From Pseudidiomarina aestuarii (GTDB lineage: Bacteria > Pseudomonadota > Gammaproteobacteria > Enterobacterales > Alteromonadaceae): a stretch of DNA of 64,000 nucleotides. A program made the translations under genes and the position numbers. The notes below the pieces were generated by a model, which saw nothing but the letters and a program-made list of their open reading frames with translations, searched no databases and was not told the origin of the DNA. The stretch spans positions 806,001-870,000 of the forward strand of contig NZ_PIPR01000001.1 of NCBI RefSeq assembly GCF_003987355.1, written 5' to 3'. Each line of letters begins with the position of its first letter. The first letter of the stretch is position 1. Shown here piece after piece: positions 23,016 to 32,233 of this stretch.

Positions 23016-23606
23016 ATGAAGCATTATTTCCCACAAGGATTGGCACTGGGGTTATTACTGTTGATGGTATGGTCGGTGATCAATCCAGCCATGTTCGATG
23101 TTTGGATCGCTGAAATGATTCCCGTCATAGGCATCTATTTGTTACTTGTATTCACCTACCCTAAATTTCAATTCAGTAACACCAGCTATGCATTGATGTC
23201 GATATGGCTGATTATGCACACCATAGGCGCCCATTATACGTTCGCGAATGTGCCGTTCGATTGGTTCACCGAATGGTGGGGTGGTGAGCGTAACCATTTC
23301 GACCGTATTGCGCATTTTTCGGTGGGTTTTTATGCTTACCCCATGGTTGAGCTGCTCCTGAAGAAAAAATGGGCTGCTCCGGTCGCTGCAGGCTTTTTCG
23401 GACTCTTTATGATTATGAGTGTCGCTGCAGGCTATGAAATTATTGAGTGGTGGTATGCAGACCTTGCTGGTGGGGATGCCGGGATCGAATTTTTAGGCTC
23501 GCAAGGTGATATCTGGGATGCGCAAAAGGATATGTTGGCCGACACACTCGGTGCCATTGCTGCCTTAATTCTATATTTCTTCAAGCGTCCCGACCGTCGC
23601 GCATAG
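23016..23606 (+). CDS. DUF2238 inner membrane protein (YjdF-like)
   Basis: 196 residues with about five or six hydrophobic segments spread over the whole length and an H-F-D-R-I-A-H-F block near residue 95. This pattern recalls the DUF2238/YjdF family of inner membrane proteins. The family has no established function that I can name. It lies 33 bp after rnt on the same strand and is closed by a strong bidirectional terminator. In E. coli the position downstream of rnt is held by lhr, so this gene is a lineage-specific replacement or insertion. Confidence 0.8.
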   Translation: MKHYFPQGLALGLLLLMVWSVINPAMFDVWIAEMIPVIGIYLLLVFTYPKFQFSNTSYALMSIWLIMHTIGAHYTFANVPFDWFTEWWGGERNHFDRIAHFSVGFYAYPMVELLLKKKWAAPVAAGFFGLFMIMSVAAGYEIIEWWYADLAGGDAGIEFLGSQGDIWDAQKDMLADTLGAIAALILYFFKRPDRRA

Positions 23607-23620
23607 GATGAGTCATTCAT

Positions 23621-23660
23621 AAAAAAGGCCGTTCTCAGCATGACTGACAACGGCCTTTTC
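23621..23660. terminator. Bidirectional rho-independent terminator
   Basis: Perfect inverted repeat AAAAGGCCGTT (23623-23633) / AACGGCCTTTT (23649-23659) with a 15-nt loop. An A-run on one side and a T-run on the other serve the converging DUF2238 gene (+) and peroxiredoxin gene (-). Confidence 0.9.
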
Positions 23661-23677
23661 ATTACCTATAAACTGGA

Positions 23678-24295
23678 TTAAGAAACTTTTTTCAGTTTAT
23701 CAAAGTTCTTCGAAAGATAATCAGCAACGCCTTTTGCATCTGCTTTCATGCCTTCATCACCTTCTTTCCAACCCGCTGGGCATACTTCGCCATGCTCTTG
23801 GTGGAAATTCAGCGCGTCAACCATGCGCAGCATTTCATCAATGTTACGCCCCAGCGGTAAGTCATTGACGACTTGATGGCGCACAACGCCCTCTTCATCG
23901 ATCAAGAATGACGCTCGGAAAGCAACCCCAGCTTCTGGGTGCTCGACGTCGTAAGCTCGGCAAATGCTGTGCTTCACGTCTGCAACGAGTGAATAGTTTA
24001 CTTCACCAATACCACCGTTCTCGACGGCAGTATTGCGCCACGCATTGTGGCTGAACTGTGAGTCAATTGAAACGCCGATTACTTCAACGCCACGCGCTTC
24101 AAAATCAGCTAAACGCTGATCAAAAGCGATCAATTCTGACGGACAAACAAACGTAAAGTCGAGCGGATAAAAGAACAGTACCGCCTTCTTACCTTTGATT
24201 TGCTGGTGAAAGTTAAAGTCTTCAACGATTTGGCCAGAACCTAAAACTGCTGCAGCAGTAAAGTTAGGAGCCCTACGGCCAACCAATACACCCAT
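23678..24295 (-). CDS. Typical 2-Cys peroxiredoxin (AhpC/Prx1 type)
   Basis: 205 residues. Reduces hydrogen peroxide and alkyl peroxides. The peroxidatic Cys is in DFTFVCPSE and the resolving Cys in EVCPAGW, the typical 2-Cys arrangement. Start set at MGVLVGRRAPNF (24295) because GGAG lies about 9 nt upstream. An ATG four codons earlier has no ribosome site and in fact contains that GGAG. It is preceded on the same strand by grxD, a plausible functional neighbour in redox defence, and faces the terminator at 23621. Confidence 0.93.
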   Translation of the reverse strand: MGVLVGRRAPNFTAAAVLGSGQIVEDFNFHQQIKGKKAVLFFYPLDFTFVCPSELIAFDQRLADFEARGVEVIGVSIDSQFSHNAWRNTAVENGGIGEVNYSLVADVKHSICRAYDVEHPEAGVAFRASFLIDEEGVVRHQVVNDLPLGRNIDEMLRMVDALNFHQEHGEVCPAGWKEGDEGMKADAKGVADYLSKNFDKLKKVS

Positions 24296-24356
24296 TATTT
24301 TCTCCATTTTCAGTTAGTGAACAAATATCCTTGCGCACCCGACATCAGTTTTTATT

Positions 24357-24695
24357 TTACTCAGCACTTGGCTGTGGATGCCGTTCTGCGACTTCGTTAA
24401 TCAAGCTTTGTAATTCACCTTTCTGGAACATTTCCAGAATAATGTCGCAACCACCCACCAACTCACCTTCGACCCACAATTGTGGGAACGTTGGCCAGTC
24501 AGCAAACTTTGGCAGTTCCGCGCGAATATCTGGATTCTGCAGAATGTCAACATAGGCAAAAGCTTGTCCACAAGACATTAACGCTTGTGAAGCTTGCGAT
24601 GAAAACCCGCAGCTAGGCAGCTTCGGTGAACCTTTCATGTACAACAACACCGGATGTTCGGCAATTTGTTGCTTAATCTTGTCTACAGTTTCCAT
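24357..24695 (-). CDS. grxD: Monothiol glutaredoxin (Grx4 type)
   Basis: 112 residues with the monothiol active site CGFS (Cys29) and the glutathione-binding WPTFPQLW and GGCD blocks. These proteins carry a bridging [2Fe-2S] cluster and move Fe-S clusters in the cytosol. Start at METVDKIKQQ (24695), matching E. coli GrxD in length; a longer reading adds 13 unrelated residues. GAGG lies rather far (13 nt) upstream. The grxD-sodB neighbourhood is conserved with E. coli. Confidence 0.93.
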   Translation of the reverse strand: METVDKIKQQIAEHPVLLYMKGSPKLPSCGFSSQASQALMSCGQAFAYVDILQNPDIRAELPKFADWPTFPQLWVEGELVGGCDIILEMFQKGELQSLINEVAERHPQPSAE

Positions 24696-24798
24696 AAATG
24701 AATTATCACCTCTTAACGGTAAAAAGCGGGGCATATTTTATCACAAGCTGACTCGGCTCGCAGCATCAGATTTGATCAGAAGAAGTCATCGACTGCCC

Positions 24799-24827
24799 TT
24801 GAAAATAAACTTTTCTGCCACTATCTA
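24799..24827 (+). promoter_or_regulatory. Probable sigma-70 promoter of sodB
   Basis: TTGAAA (24799-24804), 17-nt spacer, TATCTA (24822-24827), about 90 bp before the sodB ATG. Found by eye; it is the best match in the 220-bp gap between the divergent grxD and sodB genes. Confidence 0.5.
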
Positions 24828-24918
24828 GGTATATTGTAACGGTCCTTACAGAATTCAATGTTAAACTGAAGGCCTGTTTGGAATTCTATTCGAACACTCA
24901 GCAACAAGGAGAGTCCAC

Positions 24919-25503
24919 ATGGCTTTTGAATTACCAGCACTACCTTATGAAAAAAATGCTCTAGAGCCTCATATTTCGGCCGAAACGCTCGAGTATCACT
25001 ACGGCAAGCACCACGCTGCCTATGTAACCAAATTGAATGACGCGGTGAAAGGTACTGACCTTGAAAACAAATCTCTTGAAGAAGTGATCAAGACTGCTTC
25101 AGGTGGCTTGTTTAACAATGCTGCGCAGGTTTGGAACCACACCTTCTACTGGCACTGCTTGAGCCCGAATGGTGGCGGCGAGCCAACGGGTGCACTAGCA
25201 GACGCGATCAATAAGAAGTTTGGTTCGTTCGCGAAGTTCAAAGAAGAGTTCAGTGCACAAGCGGCTGGCAACTTCGGTTCTGGTTGGACTTGGTTGGTGA
25301 AAACTGCCGATGGCGGTGTCGACATCACGAATACTGATGACGCTGAAACCCCCATCACCGACAGCAGCATCACGCCAATCTTGACCGTTGATGTGTGGGA
25401 ACATGCCTACTACATCGATTACCGCAATGCTCGTCCAAAATACTTGGATGCATTCTGGAACTTGGTTAATTGGGATTTCGTGGCGAAAAACTTCGCCGGC
25501 TAA
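24919..25503 (+). CDS. sodB: Superoxide dismutase, Fe type
   Basis: 194 residues. Converts superoxide to oxygen and hydrogen peroxide in the cytoplasm. Metal ligands are His27, His74, Asp158 and His162 (DVWEHAYY). The Gln in NNAAQVWNH (Gln70) is the signature of the iron rather than the manganese enzyme. AGGAG sits 7 nt before the ATG. A terminator hairpin follows 17 bp after the stop. Confidence 0.97.
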   Translation: MAFELPALPYEKNALEPHISAETLEYHYGKHHAAYVTKLNDAVKGTDLENKSLEEVIKTASGGLFNNAAQVWNHTFYWHCLSPNGGGEPTGALADAINKKFGSFAKFKEEFSAQAAGNFGSGWTWLVKTADGGVDITNTDDAETPITDSSITPILTVDVWEHAYYIDYRNARPKYLDAFWNLVNWDFVAKNFAG

Positions 25504-25519
25504 TCATTAGCGATCCATT

Positions 25520-25548
25520 AAAAACGCCGACTGTATGTCGGCGTTTTT
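25520..25548. terminator. Bidirectional terminator between sodB and fadR
   Basis: AAAAACGCCGAC (25520-25531), loop TGTAT, GTCGGCGTTTTT (25537-25548): a perfect 12-bp stem with T-run in both directions, serving sodB (+) and fadR (-). Confidence 0.93.
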
Positions 25549-25566
25549 GTTTGTCTGATAGCTTAT

Positions 25567-26277
25567 TTATTCGACTAAATTCGCTGGAATATCCGCGCGC
25601 ATACTCTGCCAGATTTTACCTGAATCGTAGCCGTACTGACGGACTAACTTCACCGCCTCTTCGTGCGTACCCGCTTCAGCGGTCTGACGTAATTTATGAT
25701 AAAAATCGCGCGCTAACTGACGAGCAGCCGGGTTAGTAAAGTAAAAATTACCGATCCGCGAATACAGCCCCTTGAAACCGTTCAATACCAACACGTAAAT
25801 CGGATTTCCTGAGGCTAGTGCTGCATCATGATTTAATCGATAATCATACTGAGTAAAGGTCTCTGGCGTGTCATCGAGGTCATGCGCGGGCTCTAACAAC
25901 GCCACTACTTTTTCGGGAGCATGGCGAACCGCTGCCCGAATATAGATAGCACTGATATTGGTGCGGGCTGACAGCAATTGATCGACCAATAAAGGCATAC
26001 CGTCCTCATCGAGTCGCGCCAATGTCTCTAAGATATTAAGACCCGATGTTTCCCAGAAATTATTTACCCGCGTCGGTTTTCCATGTTGTATGGTTAACCA
26101 GCCATCTCGCGCTAAGCGCTGCAACACTTCACGTAACGTGGTTCGCGTTACGCCAATCAACTCGGACAGTTCACGCTCGGCCGGAAGAATAGTACCGGGG
26201 GCGAAGTGACCGTTCCAAATTGATTTAACGATATATTCTTCTGCAAAGCCTGCTGGACTCTGTGCCTTTATGATCAT
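25567..26277 (-). CDS. fadR: Fatty-acid metabolism transcription regulator FadR
   Basis: 236 residues, the FadR length. N-terminal GntR-type winged helix ([21 protein letters not shown]), then the all-helical acyl-CoA-binding domain with LETLARLD and the C-terminal region of the FadR subfamily. Acyl-CoA-responsive repressor of beta-oxidation genes and activator of unsaturated fatty acid synthesis. It is divergent from dsbB, as in several gammaproteobacteria. A candidate FadR site lies in the shared upstream region, and fadD, a classical target, is only 4 kb away. Confidence 0.95.
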   Translation of the reverse strand: MIIKAQSPAGFAEEYIVKSIWNGHFAPGTILPAERELSELIGVTRTTLREVLQRLARDGWLTIQHGKPTRVNNFWETSGLNILETLARLDEDGMPLLVDQLLSARTNISAIYIRAAVRHAPEKVVALLEPAHDLDDTPETFTQYDYRLNHDAALASGNPIYVLVLNGFKGLYSRIGNFYFTNPAARQLARDFYHKLRQTAEAGTHEEAVKLVRQYGYDSGKIWQSMRADIPANLVE

Positions 26278-26357
26278 GATCGCGCCTGTGTCCTTGATGA
26301 CCGCATAGGATAACGGTTGCTATAGCAAATAAGGTCAGCGATTTTAACAGTCTTTCC

Positions 26358-26374
26358 AATGGTCGGACAAGTAC
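26358..26374. promoter_or_regulatory. Candidate FadR operator upstream of fadR/dsbB
   Basis: AATGGTCGGACAAGTAC, close to the FadR consensus core TGGTCNGACCAGT, with one core mismatch. It lies about 80 bp upstream of the fadR start and 87 bp upstream of dsbB. Autoregulation is the natural reading, but this is a by-eye match. Confidence 0.45.
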
Positions 26375-26460
26375 TGTTGTTTCTCTTGGAATGGCTTTAC
26401 TTTTGTATCGTTTCGTTTCACCATCGCGACAGCGAAAGATAAGAGACAAGGAACACATCG

Positions 26461-26994
26461 ATGCTTGCTACACTGAAACAACTACCGAGCCAACGGGCAG
26501 CATGGGCTGTACTGGCTGCTTCAGCATGGCTATTGGTGGCAGCAGCACTGTATTTCCAATACGGCATGGGCTTAGAGCCCTGTGTGAAATGCATCTATCA
26601 GCGGGTTGCGATCATGGCGATTGGCACGGTTGCACTGGTCCCTCTGGTGGCACCGCGATCACGTATGACTCAATGGTTAGGAACTTTAGGCTGGCTGACT
26701 GCTGCAGTTTGGGGTTACCTGATTGCAGCCGAGCATGTGGCCTTACAGAACAGTACCAACGCATTCTTTATGGTGTGTGATACCTTCCCGAATTTTCCTA
26801 GCTTTATGCCGTTACATGAGTGGTTTCCGGGAGTCTTTGGTGCACCTGGCTTATGCGGTGATATTGACTGGCAATTTGCTGGGTTAAGTATGCCGGGTTG
26901 GATGCAGATCATCTTCGCCGTCTACAGCGTCACTGCAATTCTCGTTGCCGTCACATTGGTTTGGGCTACTCTGAGTCGAACAACGGCCAAGTGA
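26461..26994 (+). CDS. dsbB: Disulfide bond formation protein DsbB
   Basis: 177 residues, four predicted transmembrane helices. Inner-membrane oxidase that transfers electrons from periplasmic DsbA to quinone. Cys41-Cys44 (CVKC) and the second periplasmic pair Cys106 and Cys132 match the four essential cysteines of E. coli DsbB. AAGGA lies 10 nt before the ATG. Its last 29 nt overlap tail-to-tail with ycgN on the other strand. Confidence 0.96.
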   Translation: MLATLKQLPSQRAAWAVLAASAWLLVAAALYFQYGMGLEPCVKCIYQRVAIMAIGTVALVPLVAPRSRMTQWLGTLGWLTAAVWGYLIAAEHVALQNSTNAFFMVCDTFPNFPSFMPLHEWFPGVFGAPGLCGDIDWQFAGLSMPGWMQIIFAVYSVTAILVAVTLVWATLSRTTAK

Positions 26995-27433
26995 CGATGC
27001 GCTGCTCGAGGTCTTCGTCGATGTATTTTTCGCCGATAACTCGGTTGACAGCACTGATACCCGCAGCAATCATCGCTCGTTGAGAGCCCTGGTTGCGCAG
27101 CGGATGCCACGACGCTAATCCACGTCCCTCTGCTAAGCGGCGATAGGCGCACGACTGCGGCATGTAAGTTAATTCGTGCACATTATCGCGGTGGATGACA
27201 ACACAATCGGGTACCAAGGATTTCCGTGTGGCGTACTGACTACAGCGCGCCGTTTCGGTGTTCAGTAGTCGGCAAGCTACATCGGTGTAGTGCACGGTTT
27301 CTTCAGGATCATCATCATCAATCAATTTATGCAGACAGCATTTCCCGCAACCATCACACAGAGACTCCCATTCGGCAGCGGACATCTCATCGAGTGATTT
27401 AGTTTCCCAGAACGCAGGTTTGCTATCCGTCAC
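26966..27433 (-). CDS. ycgN: YcgN family protein (UPF0260), putative metal-binding
   Basis: 155 residues when started at GTG 27433, giving [17 protein letters not shown], which lines up with the N-terminus of E. coli YcgN (153 aa). The upstream ATG in frame lies inside ycgM and is unlikely. Cysteine cluster [11 protein letters not shown] plus ACRLLN, RCSQY and PDC suggests a CxxCxxCC-type metal or Fe-S site. Biochemical function is not established. Its start overlaps the ycgM stop by 11 nt, so translation is coupled. Confidence 0.88.
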   Translation of the reverse strand: MTDSKPAFWETKSLDEMSAAEWESLCDGCGKCCLHKLIDDDDPEETVHYTDVACRLLNTETARCSQYATRKSLVPDCVVIHRDNVHELTYMPQSCAYRRLAEGRGLASWHPLRNQGSQRAMIAAGISAVNRVIGEKYIDEDLEQRIVTWPLFDSE

Positions 27434-28064
27434 AATGCACGGTTCCAGTCCAAGACCAGTGTTTGTCACCCTGCTGCAACCTGAGTTCCAACTGGTCATT
27501 TGGCGCCAACGCCGCGACTCCTGCAGGAGTGCCTGTAAGCACTACATCACCGGGCAACAGGGTAAATTGTTGGGAAATATCGGCAATTAAGTCGGGAATG
27601 GTGTAAATCATTTCCGCTGAACGACCCGCCTGACGCTGGACTCCGTTTACCGTCAGCGAAAACTCCAGCGGTTGTTCGGCGTCCAGTTCAGTTGCTGGTA
27701 TCCAGTCAGACAACACACAAGAACCGTCAAAAGCCTTTGCGCGCTCCCAAGGATGCCCTGCTGCTTTTAATTCACTCTGTACTTGCCGTAGCGTCAGGTC
27801 TAATCCAAGGCCATAGGCCTGAATGGCTTTGCTTGCTTCAGTTGGCGTGCAACGACGCAGCTGAGTACCAATCTGTACCGCAATTTCGACCTCATGATGG
27901 CATTCACCTTGAGCTCGAGGAATGGTTACCTCAGGTAAGGTTGCGAGTGCCGTGGACGGTTTGATAAATAGGAGCGGTCGACTCGGAGCAACATTATTCA
28001 GTTCAGCAATATGCTCAACATAGTTGCGACCCACGCAGACAATTTTGCTTGGCAACTCGCGCAT
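27423..28064 (-). CDS. ycgM: Fumarylacetoacetate hydrolase family protein YcgM
   Basis: 213 residues. FAH-fold hydrolase/decarboxylase with [11 protein letters not shown], the acidic metal ligands in [11 protein letters not shown], and the late [11 protein letters not shown] motif. E. coli YcgM is the nearest named relative and sits in the same ycgL-ycgM-ycgN set; the family includes acylpyruvases and oxaloacetate decarboxylases, so the substrate is uncertain. AGGAG lies upstream of the ATG. It is co-directional with and overlaps ycgN. Confidence 0.9.
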   Translation of the reverse strand: MRELPSKIVCVGRNYVEHIAELNNVAPSRPLLFIKPSTALATLPEVTIPRAQGECHHEVEIAVQIGTQLRRCTPTEASKAIQAYGLGLDLTLRQVQSELKAAGHPWERAKAFDGSCVLSDWIPATELDAEQPLEFSLTVNGVQRQAGRSAEMIYTIPDLIADISQQFTLLPGDVVLTGTPAGVAALAPNDQLELRLQQGDKHWSWTGTVHCDG

Positions 28065-28085
28065 CGTCAGCCTCTCCTATTCGAT

Positions 28086-29078
28086 TTAACGTGGAAACCG
28101 AATGCGATCCGACAAATATCCCACCGCAGCCACAAAATAATGCGAACGGTTCCAACGCATCAGCGCATCGTAATTGGCGTAGGCTAAATAGACACGGCCT
28201 TGCTTGTCGTCAGGAATGACGACCGACGCTTCTAAATCAGAGCGGTTGGGTAGATCATTGCCATCCATTCGACGAATGCCAAGAGCTTGCCATTCCGCTA
28301 AGGTTTTTTTGGTATTCAAACCCGCCAATGATTCGTCAAAATCGCCGGGGATCTGCACCTGTCGTCCCCAGGTTACGTCATCTTGCCAGCCGACACTTTT
28401 CAAATAGTTTGCAGCCGATGCAAAAACATCTCCCATCGAGCCCCAAATATCTTTGCGCCCATCACCGTCATAATCCACCGCATATTGCATAAATGAGCTC
28501 GGCATAAACTGCGTTTGTCCCATGGCACCAGCCCAAGAACCTTGCATTTGTTCTACGTCAATATGGTTTTCCTGTACGATGGTTAGCGCATGCCAGAGTT
28601 GTTTTTTAAAGAACTCTTCACGACGACCTTCAAAAGCCATAGTGGTCAGCGCAGAAATTACATCAAAGCCACCCGTGTAAGAGCCGAAATTGGTCTCAAT
28701 ACCCCACAAAGCGACGATAAACCGCGGTTGAACGCCATATTCAGCACCAATCTTGTCCAGCAAATCCCGATGTTTGGCATACATTTCTACCGCTTTATCC
28801 GCTTTCCACTCCGGTACGGCACGCGGCAAATAAGTATCTAACGTCAGTTTAAATTCGGGTTGATTTTTATCTGCTTCAACCGATTTCTTATAGAATTTCA
28901 CTCCAGCAAACGCGCGATTTAACGTATCTTCGGTATAGCCTGCTGCGCGCGCTTCCGCCTTGATTTTATCTACATAGGCAGGGAAATCAGCCTCATCTGC
29001 GCTACTAGCTAGCGGGCTCCAACTCAACACAACTGCCGCGCCTGTGGCGACAACCCAACCTTGTAATTTCTTCATCAT
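28086..29078 (-). CDS. Lytic murein transglycosylase, MltB-like
   Basis: 330 residues with an N-terminal signal peptide (MMKKLQGWVVATGAAVVLSW, cut near ASSADE); no lipobox, so it is probably soluble in the periplasm, unlike lipoprotein MltB. Catalytic Glu is in LWGIETNFG. Further family blocks are GAMGQTQFMPSS and YDGDGRKDIW. Cleaves the MurNAc-GlcNAc bond of peptidoglycan, leaving 1,6-anhydro-MurNAc. Its start overlaps the ycgL stop (ATGA), so it is embedded in the ycgL-ycgM-ycgN operon. Confidence 0.93.
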   Translation of the reverse strand: MMKKLQGWVVATGAAVVLSWSPLASSADEADFPAYVDKIKAEARAAGYTEDTLNRAFAGVKFYKKSVEADKNQPEFKLTLDTYLPRAVPEWKADKAVEMYAKHRDLLDKIGAEYGVQPRFIVALWGIETNFGSYTGGFDVISALTTMAFEGRREEFFKKQLWHALTIVQENHIDVEQMQGSWAGAMGQTQFMPSSFMQYAVDYDGDGRKDIWGSMGDVFASAANYLKSVGWQDDVTWGRQVQIPGDFDESLAGLNTKKTLAEWQALGIRRMDGNDLPNRSDLEASVVIPDDKQGRVYLAYANYDALMRWNRSHYFVAAVGYLSDRIRFPR

Positions 29079-29338
29079 GAGCGCTTCTCCTGCTGTAATA
29101 GGCTCGTCACCGGTGGTGGTATTTGTAAGTAGTAACCTGGATCCGTGAGATGTTCACGTAATGCTGCCACACTGATTTGCGCAAGCTTACGCTGATCTGT
29201 CAATGCGAAAGTCATGACCTGTATAGGTTGACCAAAATGTTGCCGTAAGGGTTCCGGTAAATCCGAAAAATCAGCGGAATGCGGCAAATAGAGGTAAGTA
29301 TCAGCACGTTTAGCACTGCGAAACACCGTACATAACAT
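29075..29338 (-). CDS. ycgL: YcgL domain protein
   Basis: 87 residues, the YcgL length, with the family pattern CTVFRSAKRADTYLYL near the start and YYLQIPPP near the end. Small cytoplasmic protein of unproven function, conserved in gammaproteobacteria. It lies 4 bp after rnd and overlaps the next gene by ATGA. Confidence 0.93.
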   Translation of the reverse strand: MLCTVFRSAKRADTYLYLPHSADFSDLPEPLRQHFGQPIQVMTFALTDQRKLAQISVAALREHLTDPGYYLQIPPPVTSLLQQEKRS

Positions 29339-29342
29339 CTTG

Positions 29343-30485
29343 CTAATCTCTGGTTAGTAACGACTCGATGGTAGCTTTGAGCTTAGCGCCCCGCCAGCTG
29401 ACTAACAAGTCTGGCGCTGGCAAACGCGACCGATAAGCTGCTGGAATTTGCCAAAACCAATGAATGACATCGTTCAGCTGTCGCCGCGAACCAATCAGTG
29501 ATGGCGTGACGTCGAGCTCCTTCGCGTAAGCATCGACTGCTTTCTTCAATGCATTGAATGCTGGTTTATAGCCTGGCATATCCGTGAGTTTACTCAAACG
29601 CTCCGGTTGTTCCGCCAGTGGCACCGCAAGACCGCGTTGGATTGCGGCTAATAATTCTTTGCCCGCGTAACGCCGAGTTACCGGCGACAAGTCGGTAATG
29701 CTATATAAACCGTCTGCTTTGACCGGATGCTGACGCGCCAGCTCTAGAACCGTGTGATCTTTCGCAACGAAGCTCAACGGAATATCTGCCTCACGAGCGC
29801 GCTCTAAACGCCATTGTAAAACTTCACGCAGTACCGCTAATTGTTGCGGTGTGCATTGCCAAGCATTGCCAAACTGCAAATAGAGCAATTCAGCTGGCCA
29901 CTGTTGCGTGCGTTTTTCTACCTGAAAGGCACTCTCAGCCACCGTTAAATCGAGCTTGAGAGGATTCTCGCTCAAACGACTCAGCAAAGCGGGATAAACC
30001 TGTTGCAGGTAATCTACATCCGCTGCAGCATAATCCAGTTGCTCTGGCGCTAGCGGTCGCTGCAACCAATCGGTGCGTGATTGTGACTTATCCAGCACCA
30101 CACCGGTCAATTGCTCGACCAATGCAGCATAGCCGAGTGCATCACCCAACCCAGCAAAGGCAGCCGCAATTTGCGTGTCAAACACGTTGCGTAACGGTTG
30201 TCCCATTGCTTGAGCGAGAATTTCAAAGTCTTCACCACCGGCGTGGATAACTACTTCTAAATCTTCAGCACGCAGTAATTCCCACAGCGAACTTAAATCA
30301 ATCGCTCCAACCGGATCAATCAGTACAGTATGCTCGCCAGCGCGAACCTGAATCAGTCCGAGGCGGGCGTAGTATGTGCGAACTCGCACAAATTCGGTAT
30401 CGAGGACAATCGAGGAGAATTGCCGAGCATGTTTGCAAAATTCAACAAGCTCGGCGGTTTCTGTAACCAGTTGGTATGTCGACAT
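29343..30485 (-). CDS. rnd: Ribonuclease D
   Basis: 380 residues. DEDDy 3'-5' exoribonuclease acting on tRNA precursors. First acidic motif VLDTEFVRV; second in HAGGEDFEIL; third Y-A-A-A-D-V-D (LDYAAADVDYL); then the HRDC domain (about residues 205-290). It starts immediately after the fadD stop codon, with no separate room for a ribosome site except inside fadD. fadD-rnd is the E. coli order. Confidence 0.95.
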   Translation of the reverse strand: MSTYQLVTETAELVEFCKHARQFSSIVLDTEFVRVRTYYARLGLIQVRAGEHTVLIDPVGAIDLSSLWELLRAEDLEVVIHAGGEDFEILAQAMGQPLRNVFDTQIAAAFAGLGDALGYAALVEQLTGVVLDKSQSRTDWLQRPLAPEQLDYAAADVDYLQQVYPALLSRLSENPLKLDLTVAESAFQVEKRTQQWPAELLYLQFGNAWQCTPQQLAVLREVLQWRLERAREADIPLSFVAKDHTVLELARQHPVKADGLYSITDLSPVTRRYAGKELLAAIQRGLAVPLAEQPERLSKLTDMPGYKPAFNALKKAVDAYAKELDVTPSLIGSRRQLNDVIHWFWQIPAAYRSRLPAPDLLVSWRGAKLKATIESLLTRD

Positions 30486-32174
30486 CTAAGCTTTCGACTT
30501 CTTCTCTTCTTCGTCACGAAGCTCACGACGTAAAATTTTACCGACGTTGGTTTTCGGTAGTTCTTGGCGGAACTCAACGAACTTCGGTACTTTATAACCC
30601 GTTAAATTCTCACGGGCATAGTCCATCAGTTCACGCTCGCTCAACGATTTGTCCTTACGAACGACAAATACTTTCACTGCCTCGCCTGAAGAATCGTGCG
30701 GAACACCCACAGCAGCCACTTCCAGCACCTTCGGATGACCCGCAATGACATCTTCAATTTCGTTTGGATAAACATTAAAACCTGACACTAAAATCATGTC
30801 TTTCTTACGATCAACAATCTTAAAGAAGCCGTCCTCGTCCATCACACCAATATCGCCGGTGCAGAACCATCCGTCTTTCATCACTTTTTCAGTTTCATCA
30901 GGGCGATTGAGATACCCGACCATCACTTGTGGTCCACGAACCTGTATTTCACCTGACTCGCCTTGGGCTACCTCTTCGCCACTATCGACGTCAACCACAC
31001 GTACATCTGTTGACGGCAACGGAATACCAATGGTGCCATTGTACTGTTCAATATCGGTCGGGTTGGTCGTAACCACCGGCGAACACTCGGTCAGCCCATA
31101 ACCCTCTAGTAAACGTGACTTGGTAACGCGCTCCCAATGTTCAGCAACGGAGCGTTGTACCGCCATACCGCCTCCTAGAGCGATTTTTAACGATGAAAAA
31201 TCTAAGTCTTTGAAGCCATCGGTGTGCAAGAGTCCATTAAATAGCGTGTTCACGCCAGAAATCATTGAGAATGGATATTTACCCAACTCTTTCACGAACG
31301 CAGCCATATCGCGCGGATTGGTAATTAAAATATTGCGCCCACCGTGCTTCATGAACGTCAAGCAGTTCGCCGTTAATGCGAAAATATGATACAGCGGGAG
31401 TGCTGTGATAATGGTCTCTTCACCGTCGACGACAAGCGGTGCCACAACAGCAGATACTTGCTCAAGATTGGCAACCATATTGCGGTGCGATAACATCGCC
31501 CCTTTGGCTAAACCAGTGGTTCCACCGGTATATTGTAAAAACGCCAGATCATCCCCACTCATAACCGGACGTTCATAGGACGCTTTTTGCCCCTTAGCCA
31601 AGACAGCTAGAAAGTCGATCGTGCCGGTTAGCTTATAGCTAGGCACCATACGCTTCACGTACTTCACAACAAAATTGACAATCCAGCGCTTCGGTGTCGG
31701 AAGCATATCGCCGATTCGGGTCAATACGACATGGTCAACCTGTACATCGGCTTTCACTTTCTCATAGGTAGCGGCAAAGTTTTCTAGTATCACCAGTGCT
31801 TTCGCGTTGGCATCACTTAGCTGATGCCTCAGTTCGCGAGGGGTGTAAAGAGGGTTAACGTTAACCACCACCATTCCAGCACGCAGCGCACCAAACAGTG
31901 CAATCGGGTATTGCAGTAAGTTAGGCATCATAATCGCAACAGCGTCGCCCTTCTTCAGGCCTTGCGCCTGAAGATAGGCAGCAAACTGTTTGGAGTATTT
32001 ATCGAGGTCGTTAAAAGTCAGCTCATGGTCCATGTTGACGTATGCAACCTTGTCGCCATAAGCCTCGATGCTTTGTTCAAAGATATCGACCAATGAATTG
32101 AAATGTTCCGGATCAATGGTATCTGGAACGCCCGCTGGGTAACGTTTTAACCAAATCTTGTCCACGCGTGTCAT
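30486..32174 (-). CDS. fadD: Long-chain acyl-CoA synthetase
   Basis: 562 residues. Activates exogenous long-chain fatty acids to acyl-CoA at the inner membrane, the entry to beta-oxidation. AMP-binding loop [20 protein letters not shown], and the fatty-acyl-CoA synthetase signature containing GWFCTGDIG and DRKKDMI. The first ATG is preceded by GCAGGAGC. FadR-like sequences lie just upstream. It sits between the alpha/beta hydrolase gene and rnd. Confidence 0.96.
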   Translation of the reverse strand: MTRVDKIWLKRYPAGVPDTIDPEHFNSLVDIFEQSIEAYGDKVAYVNMDHELTFNDLDKYSKQFAAYLQAQGLKKGDAVAIMMPNLLQYPIALFGALRAGMVVVNVNPLYTPRELRHQLSDANAKALVILENFAATYEKVKADVQVDHVVLTRIGDMLPTPKRWIVNFVVKYVKRMVPSYKLTGTIDFLAVLAKGQKASYERPVMSGDDLAFLQYTGGTTGLAKGAMLSHRNMVANLEQVSAVVAPLVVDGEETIITALPLYHIFALTANCLTFMKHGGRNILITNPRDMAAFVKELGKYPFSMISGVNTLFNGLLHTDGFKDLDFSSLKIALGGGMAVQRSVAEHWERVTKSRLLEGYGLTECSPVVTTNPTDIEQYNGTIGIPLPSTDVRVVDVDSGEEVAQGESGEIQVRGPQVMVGYLNRPDETEKVMKDGWFCTGDIGVMDEDGFFKIVDRKKDMILVSGFNVYPNEIEDVIAGHPKVLEVAAVGVPHDSSGEAVKVFVVRKDKSLSERELMDYARENLTGYKVPKFVEFRQELPKTNVGKILRRELRDEEEKKSKA

Positions 32175-32198
32175 GCTCCTGCGTCAGAGAATCTGTAT

Positions 32199-32228
32199 CT
32201 GGTCGCAATAATGGCATATCCGACCAGT
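32199..32228. promoter_or_regulatory. FadR-like half sites upstream of fadD
   Basis: CTGGTC (32199-32204) and GACCAG (32222-32227) form an inverted pair 25-54 bp before the fadD start. On the minus strand the second reads ACTGGTCGGAT, matching the left arm and centre of the FadR operator TGGTCNGACCA with a degenerate right arm. Binding here would repress fadD when fatty acids are absent. Inference from motif only. Confidence 0.4.
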
Positions 32229-32233
32229 GTTGC

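Noticed and set aside
26391-26780. 129-codon plus-strand frame overlapping the dsbB start
   Set aside because: Out of frame with dsbB, whose four cysteines and helices are clear.
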